Below are positions 1 to 9,697 of a stretch of 64,000 nt of DNA, in pieces. The translations under genes and the position numbers were made by a program. This DNA is from Hexactinellida sp. DTS-2022 (lineage: Eukaryota; Porifera; Hexactinellida): NCBI GenBank assembly GCA_028753945.1, contig JAPNXP010000015.1:1736001-1800000 (forward strand), given 5' to 3'. The notes under the pieces were generated by a model. It saw only the letters and a list, made by a program, of their open reading frames with translations, was not told where the DNA came from and ran no database searches. Positions within the stretch are counted from its first letter, which is position 1, and every line of letters begins with the position of its first letter.

Positions 1-2
1 TG

Positions 3-263
3 GAGTCTTCTATAAACCGAAAACTAATTCCAACTAAATGTAAGTCCTGTGGATCAAGTGATGCAATCTGTGAGAGGTTATCTGGGCATTTTCAAACCAT
101 TCCTATACTGCTAACAATTGAAATTGGACACATTCTAACACAAAGCAAACAAGTATTAATATCTGACATCGACCAACAATTTACCATCAGTCATCAACAA
201 CAGACATTACATTATAAACTAGCTGGCTTTTCCATCTTCGTTAACAACCACTTTTACTCTATC
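3..263 (+). pseudogene. USP-like protein tail, first part (open at the window edge)
   Basis: An open frame enters from outside the window. It begins with a CxxC pair (KCKSCGS) followed by a spaced C and H, then a strand-rich stretch, LHYKLAGFSIFVNNHFYSI. The order 'YKLAG...HFYS' followed by 'YDGM' (see 2213-2345) resembles the catalytic-His end of ubiquitin-specific protease (C19-type) domains, as found in many transposon-linked proteins of marine invertebrates. The frame is cut by the P-type element starting at 264. Across the 7-bp duplication CTCTATC it continues in the same frame on the other side. Function as a peptidase is inferred only; the upstream catalytic Cys is outside the window. 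Confidence 0.5.
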
Positions 264-2212
264 CATGAACTACTATAGATAAGGACTGGAAACGACAATA
301 AAAAATTGGACCATGGACGAACTAGAAGTGCATTCGATATTTTTGCCTATTACAATAGGTTATGAACTTTACACATGAATTATGTTGTTTTACCTGGATT
401 CGACACTAAAAATGGACTGGAAATGCGTTTTAAGTGTCTAGATTTAAGGTATTATTAATGACCCATAAACATTGAAACTATATTTGAGTATATATATTTG
501 TTTTTGTATTATGTGTATGAATGTATATTTTGTACGGGATTTTGTAAGCGATAATTGTTACCCAATTCTTTTATGCATTTACTACTTATTTCTTTACTTT
601 TTTTATATTAACTAGTTTATATGAGTCAAACGCGTTGTTGTGCTTAGCACACGTTCTGTATTGGAAGACAAATTGCAGAGGTTACCTTAGTACCACTGTT
701 TTCAGATTGCCTAAGTTTCACGTGATATCAAAGCCAAATGGAGTAGAGCTCTCCATGACTGATATCTTCAAGAATACAAGATATTATTTGTATCCACAAC
801 CTTAGAGCGGAAGAATACATTACTTCCTCAAGTTCCACACCCAACTTGTCCAGAGAGAGCTCTATATATTGTTTCATTGGACACAATAAAGTTGATATGA
901 AACAATTGGCTAAACTTGGACATTGAATCATTGGTGTTACGTTACTCTATCCTTCACTCATTTGACTACTAAACTGAATGAAGCTAAGTTTAATGATATT
1001 CGATTATTGTACAAAGAAGAACGACTTTCTACTATAAAGTAAGCTCACTACCTCAGTAATGTATGTTGGTCCACAAGTTTAGTTCTGAAATTTATCTAGC
1101 ACTTGGCGTATTCAACGATAAATACCCCTCTTAAACATGTGCGATTGAATGAAGAGTATTCTATACATCATAGCGTTTGGGTTTCTTGAATTAGTTTGTA
1201 AATTGCTTGAGGGATGGAGTTCAACAATTGGAAAGGATGATAAACTTAGCTCACAAAATTTCAAAAGTTATAGTTTTTCCCAATCTTGTATTGCTCTGCC
1301 ATTAACCATTTCACAGCTCACTCTAATTGTGGTTATGAGAATGTTCTTAACTATAACTCCAGAATACCCAACATGGGCGCCGAAACTCTCCAACGCTAGG
1401 GGGTGACACCCTCCCTGACCCCCCCCCCTTTCGGCGTCTATGATACCCAATAGAGCACCTATTTGGGATTTATATTGAATGATGAGCGATGCTTAATATC
1501 ACATGACCTAATCTATAGTATTAAAGAGTCAACTTGGCCTAAACCCAGTTATGGATTTGACAAATCCATCTACTCCACAGTTCTGCTTAAACCTATAATT
1601 TTTCTTAATCAATTTATCCACACTTTTTTTTCAACAACAGATGGAAATAATTCATTTTCTTGTGACCAGGATATTGAAGTTATTCATGATCTAAGCTAGA
1701 TCGACCTTAACATTAATGTTCTCCAATCTGTTGTGGTTGCTCTTATTATCTTGAAACCACTAACTGCCATCATTGTATTCAACGATCAACTACTTATACT
1801 GAAACAAGGATATTGAGATTACAGAGGCTACGAAATATGACCTTGTAAGATATGTATATATTGATCGTGGTTCTATTTAAATGGCCTTCAGATATTGAAA
1901 CTGAATCAATTGTGGTATTGTGGGAGATATCAATCAAGTTGATTAAAATCAAGCTTTAAAAAACAATAATATCCCCCGCCTTCTAGAAAAGTGTTAATTC
2001 GACTAGCTAAAAACGTATTCGTTGATAAATCTTGCTTAGAGGATATGACAATATTACATACTTAGTTTACAGAGTTAAATCCAGGTAAAAACAACATAAT
2101 TCATGTGAAAGTTCATAACCAATTGTAATAGGAAACATATCCAATGCACTTCTAGTTCATCCATGGTCCATTTTTTATTGTCGTTTCCAGTCCTTATCTA
2201 TAGTAGTTCATG
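264..2212 (+). mobile_element. Decayed P-type DNA transposon inserted in the USP-like gene
   Basis: The ends are inverted repeats of about 135 bp that start CATGAACTACTATAG (264-~398 and ~2075-2212). They are flanked on both sides by the 7-bp duplication CTCTATC (257-263, 2213-2219). The interior on the + strand keeps recognisable but degraded P-transposase coding. Around 1165-1320 it matches the stretch read in the better copy at 30.4-31.4 kb as 'RLAFWLDAWEAL...KQTFTSVKHACNALPEITNHL'. Around 1455-1690 it matches 'GLYRMMSGSNYHIS' and the acidic stretch after it. Stops and frame changes are many, so it cannot make a transposase. No THAP domain was found in it. A ~70-bp GC-rich miniature element (about 1372-1442) is nested inside. 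Confidence 0.75.
1372..1442. mobile_element. GC-rich miniature element, GGCGCCGAAA type
   Basis: Short inverted ends, GGGCGCCGAAA and TTTCGGCGTCTAT, enclose a C/G-rich core in otherwise AT-rich DNA. The ends resemble those of the larger GC-rich element at 15119-15222 (ATAGGCGTCGGA) and the half copy near 8896. No clear target duplication was found. Confidence 0.45.
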
Positions 2213-2345
2213 CTCTATCCTATGTGACAACGGACAATTTTATAAATATGACGGCATGAGAAACCCGACTGTCGAACTATGGGACTGTAACCAATTCATC
2301 GGATCACTCAATACTGTATTCTACCTCTTGCACTCTTCTGACTAA
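2213..2345 (+). pseudogene. USP-like protein tail, last part
   Basis: This continues the frame broken at 263. The first codons repeat the duplicated target (TCT ATC) and then read LCDNGQFYKYDGMRNPTV and ELWDCNQFIGSLNTVFYLL, followed by HSSD and a stop at 2343-2345. The 'YDGM' motif after a His-containing strand is typical of the end of USP-like domains. The reading frame agrees on both sides of the P-type insertion, which supports one ancestral exon. What the whole protein did is unknown. Confidence 0.5.
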
Positions 2346-2700
2346 TTCTTCTTCTTATTATTCAGTCGAAAGCGCTCAAAGGCAAGGTACATCGACCTTG
2401 TGGGGACCTCTGCTAGAGGCTAGTCAGGCAACGCAATCCCTATTATGGTGAGCCCAGATAATGGTAACGCGACCTGCAACGGTATGTCCCCACTGGCGAC
2501 TGACAGCGTAACACTTCCAACACTCAACCAACCCAAGTGTATTGCGTGAAAGGCAACGCAACTGACGAGTCCGGGCCGGGACGAAACACAAAATTGGAAC
2601 CAGAAGTAAGTGACTTTCTAGACTTATTTATTGACTATAACATTAAAGTATATTCTATAACTGACTAGTATAACGGCCACTTAGAATAGGTCCCCACATG
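2346..2700 (+). other. GC-richer block carrying the hammerhead ribozyme
   Basis: This block is clearly richer in G+C than its surroundings and has no long frame. The string GGCAACGCAA occurs at about 2427 and again inside the ribozyme (2552-2561), hinting at an internal partial repeat. The setting would fit a retrozyme-like, Penelope-like or SINE-like element with an embedded hammerhead, but neither ends nor a target duplication could be identified. Confidence 0.4.
2537..2589 (+). ncRNA. Hammerhead self-cleaving ribozyme
   Basis: All core bases are present: CTGACGA (2562-2568), GAAA (2583-2586) and the cleavage triplet GTA (2539-2541), with scission predicted after A2541. Helix I is 6 bp, TTGCGT (2542-2547) with ACGCAA (2556-2561), closed by an 8-nt loop. 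Helix II is 4 bp, GTCC (2569-2572) with GGAC (2579-2582), including the usual G10.1-C11.1 pair and a 6-nt loop. Helix III is open and short: GTG with CAC (2587-2589) plus the U-A pair. Helices I and II are closed by loops, so the topology is type III. The very short helix III resembles hammerheads of repeated elements that work best as dimers. Activity is inferred. Confidence 0.85.
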
Positions 2701-2809
2701 ACTTCCCATATTATTATTATCCTGTATATACTGTCATCTGTCATATGTCATAATGGCCATTTTTGAACATTCCCTAGGGTAGCCGTTATTAACAGGTTCT
2801 AATGATTAG

Positions 2810-2968
2810 TATAACAGTACGGTCTGTTAATATAGCAGTGCGGTCTGTTAGTATACTAGTGCGGTCTGTTAGTATACTAGTGCGGTCTGTTAATATACTA
2901 GTGCGGTCTGTTAATATACTACTGCGGTCTGTTAATATACTAGTGCGGTCTGTTAATATAGCAGTACT
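2810..2968. repeat. 21-bp minisatellite, about seven copies
   Basis: The unit is near GCGGTCTGTTAATATACTAG plus T, with A/G and AGT/GCA variants between copies. Because 21 is a multiple of three, the array stays open in one frame and would read as a repeated RSVNILV-type peptide. I regard that as a by-product of the repeat and not as a gene. Confidence 0.85.
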
Positions 2969-2979
2969 TTCTTATAATA

Positions 2980-3167
2980 CAGTAGAACTCGGTTAGTACG
3001 TACCCCCTCGGAGAAGAGAATTTAGTACGTATTATCGGAGTGTACGTACGAACAGATTTGACACTACATAGAGATACATATAAATTGACAAACTTTGTTC
3101 ATACAAGTTAGTACGTATTAAGCCGAAGTACGTACTAAACCAGGTACGAACTAACCGAGTTCTACTG
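2980..3167. mobile_element. Pogo/Tigger-like MITE (188 bp)
   Basis: The ends are CAGTAGAACTCGGTTAGTAC and its inverse, flanked by TA on both sides (2978-2979, 3168-3169). The opening CAGTAGAACTCGGTTA is typical of the pogo/Tigger branch of Tc1-mariner. The interior repeats the TAGTACGTA motif several times. There is no coding capacity. Confidence 0.85.
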
Positions 3168-3809
3168 TATATAAAATTATAAATGGAGAGGATTGGATTG
3201 TGGCTGTAGGGGAGGAGGAGGCCACACATCACTAGTTTTCTTTCTAGATTATATGTCTTTCACATGGAGTTATTGGTAAATAGTGTAGAAGATATACCTC
3301 ACAAATTCATTAATTGCTCAATTAGAGAGTTGGATGTACGTATGAATATAGATTGTGGTTACAGAAACCTAAGGGACAAGCTTCTACTTTTACATCCTAT
3401 TCAACACAGTTTAATAATTACTCCAACTTATATTTTCTTTATTCTTAATAAAGTAATGTATTTATTACTATTTTCTTTGTCAATTAATTTTGTATTATTA
3501 TTTATTAATTAAACTTAATTTGAATCTGATTAACAATGCGAATAGAATCACTACTTTTGCTAAAGGTATTCCGTACAAAGAGAGTGGATGGATCTAAAAT
3601 TAGAAATATCTTAGTAACATTGGTTCACATAACCAAGTTGGATAATTATCGACTTCAGTAGTTTACAAATTATCCAAGTTAGACAAGCAAAAAATATCGT
3701 AAAATAAGCTAAGTCTAAAGCAATTCAATAATCATAGCTATGCAATAATGTTATTGTGAAAACCTAGATAGGCTCGATTATACAATCATAATTGATATAA
3801 TATAATCAA
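3168..3809 (+). other. Possible decayed terminal exon and A/T-rich tail
   Basis: A frame at 3264-3512 follows a pyrimidine tract ending TTTCTTTCTAG at about 3246, which could be an acceptor site. It reads MELLVNSVEDIPHKFINCSI and onward, then runs into an A/T-rich hydrophobic stretch that looks like untranslated tail with AATAAA-like strings. No family was recognised. The rest of the stretch holds nothing identifiable. Confidence 0.2.
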
Positions 3810-3909
3810 TGCGGGTCAAAATCCTACGCTCTTGACTACCGTAGGATTTTGACCCGCACCATGGATTTGCTATTACAATTTTGTATTGCGGGTCAGAATC
3901 CTATGCAAC
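3810..3909. repeat. Inverted repeat TGCGGGTCAAAATCCTACG plus a third partial copy
   Basis: TGCGGGTCAAAATCCTACG at 3810-3828 is repeated inverted at 3840-3858 with an 11-bp spacer. A third, direct, diverged copy lies at about 3886. The motif borders the DIRS fossil and may be a piece of an element end, but this is not established. Confidence 0.5.
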
Positions 3910-4500
3910 AGACCTGCGGTAAGCTCATGGTCATTGTCTTCGAGTTTATCGTAATTCCTAGGAATTCGATAGTTTGACTCGGCGTTAGTATTGAATTCTC
4001 CTGATTTATGCGAAAACCCAGTTGGATTAGCAGGGAAGTAGTTAGGTGTGTATCCCGAGATAAAATTTTCGGGTTGGGAACTGCTATTAGGATATCGTCT
4101 ATATAAACTATGAGACGAATGCGGAATGCCCCATGAGCGTAAAACTACGATTGGTCGTTTGAGGGTCTTCGTAAAGATGAAGGGAGCTATGCTTAAGCCA
4201 AAGGCATGGTTTTGTATTGATAAATAGTGGCTTTCCATTCGAATTGTAGGTACTGCCTGAAATTGGGATGAATAGAAATCGTGTTGTAGGCTTCCTTCAG
4301 GTCTACTTTGCTCATGTACGCGCCAGGAGTCACTACATACTGCACGACTTGTAGGCCCTCCATCTTGAAGTGACATGGCGGTAGATACATGTTCAGCTTT
4401 TTTAGGTTGAGTATGAGCCGCCACTGTCCGGAAGATTGGGCTGGTGAAGTGGGGTGATTGAGATACCTCAATTGCTCCAATGTTAGAGGCGGCGTGTTAT
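3873..4500 (-). mobile_element. DIRS-type retrotransposon fossil (reverse transcriptase part)
   Basis: The minus strand encodes part of a reverse transcriptase with the marks of DIRS-like elements: GQWRLILNLKKLN, then HFKMEGLQ, then SKVDLKEAYNTISIHP, then KTLKRP. Two overlapping frames share the homology, so the copy is broken. Only the reverse transcriptase is recognised; the tyrosine recombinase and terminal repeats were not seen. It is an old relic, lying next to the decayed THAP gene at 4880-5175. Confidence 0.7.
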
Positions 4501-4879
4501 TTCCTCCTTGATTGGTTGATGTACCTCTAGTAAAACTGACAGAGGTTTGATATGTAGGATGTAAATAAAGATAAATTGCGCTAGAAGATGAGTAGAGACA
4601 TGCATTAGGGTCTATATAGGCTACTAGGCTACTTGTGTGGGCTAGTAGCACCTCTACTTGTTTTACAACTACACCCTTGTAAACAATGGATGTTTCAAAA
4701 ATTGCTGTATATGGAGAACTATCTAGCGATTCAAGCTATGTTATTGTCTGGTGGAGCCATGAAGTAGAATTGTATTCGTGCAAAGAATGGATATAATTTA
4801 CCACAGCTGTGAGATTTTGACAAGTAAATTTACAATTGAAAGTTTGCAATTGATCAGGTTGAAATATGCGGATTTTGGA

Positions 4880-5175
4880 AGTTTTCGATAAGGATTCGGC
4901 ACTACAGCTTGACTTTTGGGAATAGAAACAGGCTGAATAGCTGGTATTGGGTTGAGTGAGTAGATTAGTCTTGGTTTTAGGGTGTTCTTTTATGTATTCC
5001 CGATCAAAATGATCAATGCAAATACGAGATGAGTTAGTTACAATAAAGATTTGCGATTAATAAATTCAATCCACTTTAGACGAAGACTGGTGTTGCGAGG
5101 AAACTGGAATACTGGTCTAACTGATCCATTACGATATCCGGTGTGAGTCCGTGTGACAACCAACGACAGAACATT
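4880..5175 (-). pseudogene. Decayed THAP-domain gene or THAP transposon N-terminus
   Basis: On the minus strand a THAP zinc finger can be read in pieces: KCSVVGCHTDS with the first Cys pair, then VFQFPRNTSLRLKWIEFI, then SSRICIDHFDREYIKEH with the C-x2-H pair, then a proline-containing tail. The pieces lie in different frames, so the gene is dead. Residues around C-x4-C, FP, KWI and CxxHF match the THAP signature of C2CH DNA-binding domains. Its start lies beside the left terminal repeat of the element at 5183, which may have inserted just upstream. It could be a host gene or a P/THAP9-type transposase. Confidence 0.6.
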
Positions 5176-5182
5176 TGTTTAC

Positions 5183-6984
5183 CAAAAAAATACTGTTTGT
5201 TCAAAACCTATCAGGTGTGATAGAGTAGCATCTATACATTAAGAATATGCATTAATTAAAATTATTTGTACGCAAAACAAATTTTTATCCCAATTTGATT
5301 TTTTCACTTTATTTCCAACACTTACTTTATTGTGGTATTTGTTCTTTTATTACAAAACATGCCAATTAGTAGTGTTAAATAAATACTTTGATAGTAAGAA
5401 TAGTCTCCTGTATTTGTAATGCCTTCACACCTGTAATAATTTCCATTAATATCAATCCTATTGTACTGCTTATGTTATAAATATCAATATTTTAATCCCA
5501 AACAATTATTTGAAAATCTTCTGGTACAATTTTCAGTGACAAACATATGAGAGCGCGACAGATGCTATGTCGTAATTGTTGTGTTAAAGTGGGGAATAAT
5601 GGGGTGAATTTGACTCAAAGGTTACTAAATATATACAAAGAGTTCTTATCAGACTACGATGAGCAACTAAGCTGCATGTTACCGACAGTCATCTGTAAGA
5701 CTTGCGCAATTTGGCTCGAAAAAAAGAATAAGAGTTTGAGTTCTGGGAATATTCCGGTCCCCTTTACTTGGACCATACCAATCAAGATTTCAATGTTAGC
5801 CTGACGATAGATATAAAAGCTGCACAAATAGCTTTTGGTATCATGCCTGGAAGGCATCCCTGTCCCTAGTGTACCTGGGATGAAAGGGATAATCTTGACG
5901 ATATTGGGAAATGGGAGCTAAGAGGGGCTACAAGGCATGCTCTAAATATGAAGAATTTTGAAGTGATTATGGGGGATTGAAAGAAAAATCAAAATTATGC
6001 AAAGGAGTCGAAAACCCCACGGTATTTCAGGATATTGGAATTAGATCCCGGAAAAACATGGCTATTCTCAATCTCCCAGAGCTACATTTGATGCTAGGAA
6101 TAGGACATAGACTCTATGATGTGATTTTAGATTCCATGTCCGAAGACGAAATTAGGATCCATCATGATAGTTTGAAAATATACAACATTAAAAAGAGTAA
6201 CTACCATGGTGGTAGTTTCGAAGGGAATTCTATGCGATTACTACTTAAACATCATGGAGATTTGTTTCTAAATAGTAAATGTAAGGCCTTCATAGCATTA
6301 AGAAGATTTGATTCTGTGGTATCTTCGTGTTTTTGGACAGCCAGATCTACTCCAGATTTAGGGAAAAGATCTTTGAATTCGAAGATGCCTACAAAATATG
6401 TGGGATTTCTTGTACAACAAAAGTACATATCGTATGCCGCCATTTGGTTCCATTTCTGCTAAAGTATTTACCTACAGTTAGTGGATTGGCTGTAGTGTCA
6501 GAACAGGCATTGGAATCAAGTCACCATCATTTTAGCAATGTATGGAAAAGATTCAAAAGCGGTGAGGATACAAAAGGCTATTGTGAGGGATTGTTCAACG
6601 CAGTATGCGAGTTCAATTATATATCTCTTGCTACTGATAATGCTACAGCTATTTGGGAGGAATTACAAGATGAAAACGATAGTAATTAATTAAATAAATG
6701 AGAAGTACAATTAAATATATCATGTGAATTAATATGTTCAACCAATATTTATTGTTTATATGTTAAGATTATCTAAATGGATATGCATTAAACACTACTA
6801 ATTGGCATGTATTGAATTAAAAGAACAAATACCACAATAAAGTAAGTGTTAGAAATAAAGTGAAAAAATCAAATTGGGATAAAAATTTGTTTTGCGTACA
6901 AATAATTTTAATTAATGCATATTCTTAATGTAGAGATGCTACTCTATCACACCTGATAGGTTTTGAACAAACTGTATTTTTTTG
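5183..6984 (+). mobile_element. Unclassified DNA transposon with ~195-bp terminal inverted repeats
   Basis: Left repeat 5183-5377 and right repeat 6789-6984 are inverse copies with few differences. The outer ends begin CAAAAAAATAC. The 1.8-kb interior holds one broken transposase-like gene on the + strand (5547-6689). No convincing target duplication was found, so the superfamily is open. Long inverted repeats with a single gene argue for a cut-and-paste DNA element. Confidence 0.7.
5547..6689 (+). pseudogene. Broken transposase-like gene of the 5183-6984 element
   Basis: Starting at ATG 5547, the protein opens with a C4 zinc-finger-like block (LCRNCCVKV ... VICKTCAIWL) around NLTQRLLNIYKEF. 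After stops, a second block reads MPGRHPCP near 5840. From 5977 a longer frame reads LPELHLMLGIGHRLYDVI and YHGGSFEGNSMRLLLKHHGD. A frameshift near 6330 passes to FEDAYKICGISCTTKVHIV and VVSEQALESSHHHFSNVW, then a stop at 6687-6689. The ELH, YHG, KVH and EQ..E..HH positions recur, as I recall, in a family of uncharacterised invertebrate repeat proteins. At least three breaks are visible. No function is claimed beyond a probable transposase. Confidence 0.55.
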
Positions 6985-7359
6985 ATCGATATCTGTATGT
7001 GAGCCACCTGTGCACATGCATAGTCAAACATGAAGTATATCGTTTCAGAGTTGTAATGACTAAATATTTAAATAATATTATAAAAATAGATATTTTTGAA
7101 GTATGATATGGAAATGCAGAATTAATAGGTTATGGATAAAGCAAAGCTTGCAGTGTTTAAATTCCAACAGGATAAAAGGAAATCATAGTATGAGTTTGAA
7201 AAAGATGTCCAAAATATTGACACTAGATACCATGTATCTGAAATCACGAAATTGATAATATGTTGATATTAAAAGTGGCATTCTATTTTTATACAAATGT
7301 CGGTACTTTCCCATCTATGAATTAAGTAGTCTATGGTGTGGGGTAGGCATCCATTAAAT
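6985..7359. other. AT-rich stretch, nothing recognised
   Basis: No frame, repeat end or RNA structure could be supported here. It may contain upstream sequence of the THAP gene displaced by the 5183-6984 element. Confidence 0.4.
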
Positions 7360-8622
7360 CTTTTTCAGTTGTCTAGGTGAACCCATTTGTCTCTATAGGC
7401 AGCTTGAGTTTCACGTTTGCCTCCCTCCGCTCTAGAATTTGGTAAGGGCTGTCGAACCTCGGTGACAACGAGTCTATCCGAGCTTGCCTCTTAAGAAAAA
7501 ACAAAGTCTCCGGTGGTCACCCGTGACCCACCCTATCTTTGTTATATTTCTTCCTAGCGAATCGGAGGTTTCTGTCTACGTAATCTTTCGCTATCATTGC
7601 GAGGTCTGCTTGCTTCAGCTTCAGCTGTTCCACGTTATCCGCATGCGAATTTAACTCTCCTTCTTTCAGCATCTTGCACCAGGCCTCGACGGGGCAATAG
7701 GGCTCCCTACCATATGTCAGTAAATGCGGTGACATTCGCATTGAGCCATTGCGCATGCTATTGCAGTGGAACGTCACTTCTTTGAGAAGTGAAGGCCACG
7801 CGCCTTTACTAAATGTGTCTTTTTGGAGGCAGCGAAGTACCTGTTTGACCACCCAACGTTCCTTTCCGAGGTCCCGCCGGCCTGGAGTCTGTACGGTTAA
7901 GTGCTCTTCTTGTTCACGCCTAGAATTCGACAGAATTATCGGAATGTCTCCCAAGTCCACAATTTTCCTTGATCACTCACAATGGACTGAGGGACACCGT
8001 GTTCCCGATATATCCACCATTGCTCGAATGCATCTACTAGTGTATTGGCGTTTTGGTCCTTCAGTGGATGGATTTATGTGTCGGGTGAATAGGTCAACCA
8101 TTAGTGGGAACCATTAGTACCCGTCTTCGGACCATGGAAGGGTACCTATGTCTATTCCCACTGCATATCCGGGTATCCCTTGGTTTCCTAACATTTGTTC
8201 AATCGGCTCCCTACCTCGATTGGTAGGTTTGGCCCCGTGGCACACCAGAAAGTTTCGACAGAACGCTTCTACGTCTCGGCTCATCTTAATCCAGAAGAAA
8301 CTCCTTCTTAACGATTTACGGTGTCCACTATCCCAAAATTGTATTGTGCAAGTACTTTCTCCATAACCTCTTCTCTCCACCTTAGGTACCACCACCCTGT
8401 CCATGAATAGGAGTATACCGTCGACCACCTTCAGTCGCTCCCCCACTTTCTTGAGTCTCCCTGTGATTACTCTACTTTCCTTTTCGATTTGCTAATAGTG
8501 TCCTATATCACTACATCATTTAATTGCTCGTCCAATATCTTCTCGGGTAACCCCCTATCCCATTCTGTTAGGAAGATTCTGTCCTCGAAAGTCTCTTCTG
8601 AGTTCACCTCTCCTAAAAATCC
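7360..8622 (-). mobile_element. Ty3/gypsy fossil, integrase region
   Basis: The minus strand carries parts of a gypsy integrase: the zinc-binding N-terminal part (8114-8446, with 'FWIKMSRDVEAFCRNFLVCH') and the end of the catalytic core with its C-terminal part (7517-7960, with 'KEVTFHCNSM' and 'YGREPYCP'). The homology extends a little beyond both frames. No LTRs were recognised. The element is broken in several places and looks old. It differs from the gypsy elements at 36.3-41.2 kb and 51.1-55.5 kb. Confidence 0.75.
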
Positions 8623-8868
8623 TTTTATACTAATTGAATGCTAGCTACTAATCCATACTGGAAAACCTCGAATTTAATTGGCTAAGTTTTTACACATTTA
8701 GGGAGGGAGGATGTGAATAATTTTATTATATATTAGAACTTGTTTCTAGATACACTATTCCCCATCTCCCTGCCAAATTTCAAGTCTGTAGCTCTTACCA
8801 GTTCCTCAATCAATTCTGAACAAACAAACAAACAAAAAATCATTGTGATTGAATATATCACAATTTTG
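8623..8868 (-). mobile_element. Helitron 5'-end relic
   Basis: This closely resembles 62995-63258 and, more distantly, 10965-11243 and 28100-28345. All share AATCCATACT, CCTCGAATTTAATT and a run of GTTT/AAAC repeats next to a TATATATTAAA-like terminus. On the minus strand it reads as the leader of a Helitron whose remainder is missing. Confidence 0.5.
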
Positions 8869-9240
8869 TTTTATTAGTAAAGATACAGACAATCATAGGC
8901 GCCGAATCCGGGGGGCAGGGGGACTCTTGAGGGCGCCTGGGTGCTGATTCCTCTCTGAGAATTCTTATTGTCTAATCAAACTACGTTGAATATACTTATG
9001 GTTTGCATAATTCTGTCCAACAATGCAATTCTCATATCCCTACCCACTATCTATTTCTGGCTGCAGACCTGGAGCTGGGTAACCAGATGTCCTATTATTA
9101 GATGGACAGTCGTTTTCGGGTTATATAATTATGATTAAATAATTATTAATTTACTAACTACCTTCTTACCCTGGGTCCCTCTTTATCTTTCTAAACCTGT
9201 ATAAAAAATTGTTCACCATACTCATAAATTATGAGAATGC
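8869..9240. other. Intergenic stretch with half of a GC-rich miniature element
   Basis: At 8896-8940 ATAGGCGCCGAATCC and GGGCGCCTGGGT form a short imperfect inverted pair around a G-rich core, similar to the miniature elements at 1372 and 15119. The rest shows nothing. Confidence 0.35.
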
Positions 9241-9402
9241 TTATATAGAGCCTGGCTCTAGTAGAGTTCAGATTTTTCCCATACTAAAATCCCAGGCTAC
9301 TTTCTAGAGGTCAATTTCAAACCCTGGGAAAAACTGACCTTTCTCAGTGCCTGAATACACATACTGAAAAACTGAACTCTACTAGAGCTGAGCTCTGTAT
9401 AA
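9241..9402. mobile_element. Hairpin-type MITE (~162 bp)
   Basis: TATATAGAGC...CTCTAGTAGAGTTCAG on the left is matched by CTGAACTCTACTAGAG...GCTCTGTATA on the right. No coding is present and the superfamily is undetermined. The flanking target site could not be fixed. Confidence 0.55.
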
Positions 9403-9697
9403 GTTGTTTGAAATTATATAGTCTACGTCCTTATAAAATGTACTGTTTTTCTAATACTGGGTTTCTCACCCTACGGCCTTTTATATTTGAAACGTGTCCT
9501 TCATTTTTGAAGTAGAACTAGATACCAGGTCACCCTGCTGGAGTGGCACCTAACTTTGACAATTAATTAATTAATTAACCCAAAACTCCCTGGAAAATTT
9601 TAAGGAATTTTAATAAACAAAGTGACAAATTAGTGAAATTACCCATTTTGTGAACTTTTTAAATCAAAACTTGTGTATGCTGATTCGTTAATATGTA

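Noticed and set aside
1149-1406. Hydrophobic small protein candidate
   Set aside because: Its sequence matches a degraded part of P-type transposase and lies inside the element 264-2212.
2810-2968. Possible CRISPR-like array
   Set aside because: The 21-bp units are directly adjacent without spacers, and the context is a eukaryotic genome.
2802-2996. ORF of repeated RSVNI units
   Set aside because: It is the open frame of a 21-bp minisatellite, with no extension or family resemblance.
3810-3858. Terminator-like hairpin
   Set aside because: Bacterial terminators do not apply here. The motif has a third copy and is more likely an element end.
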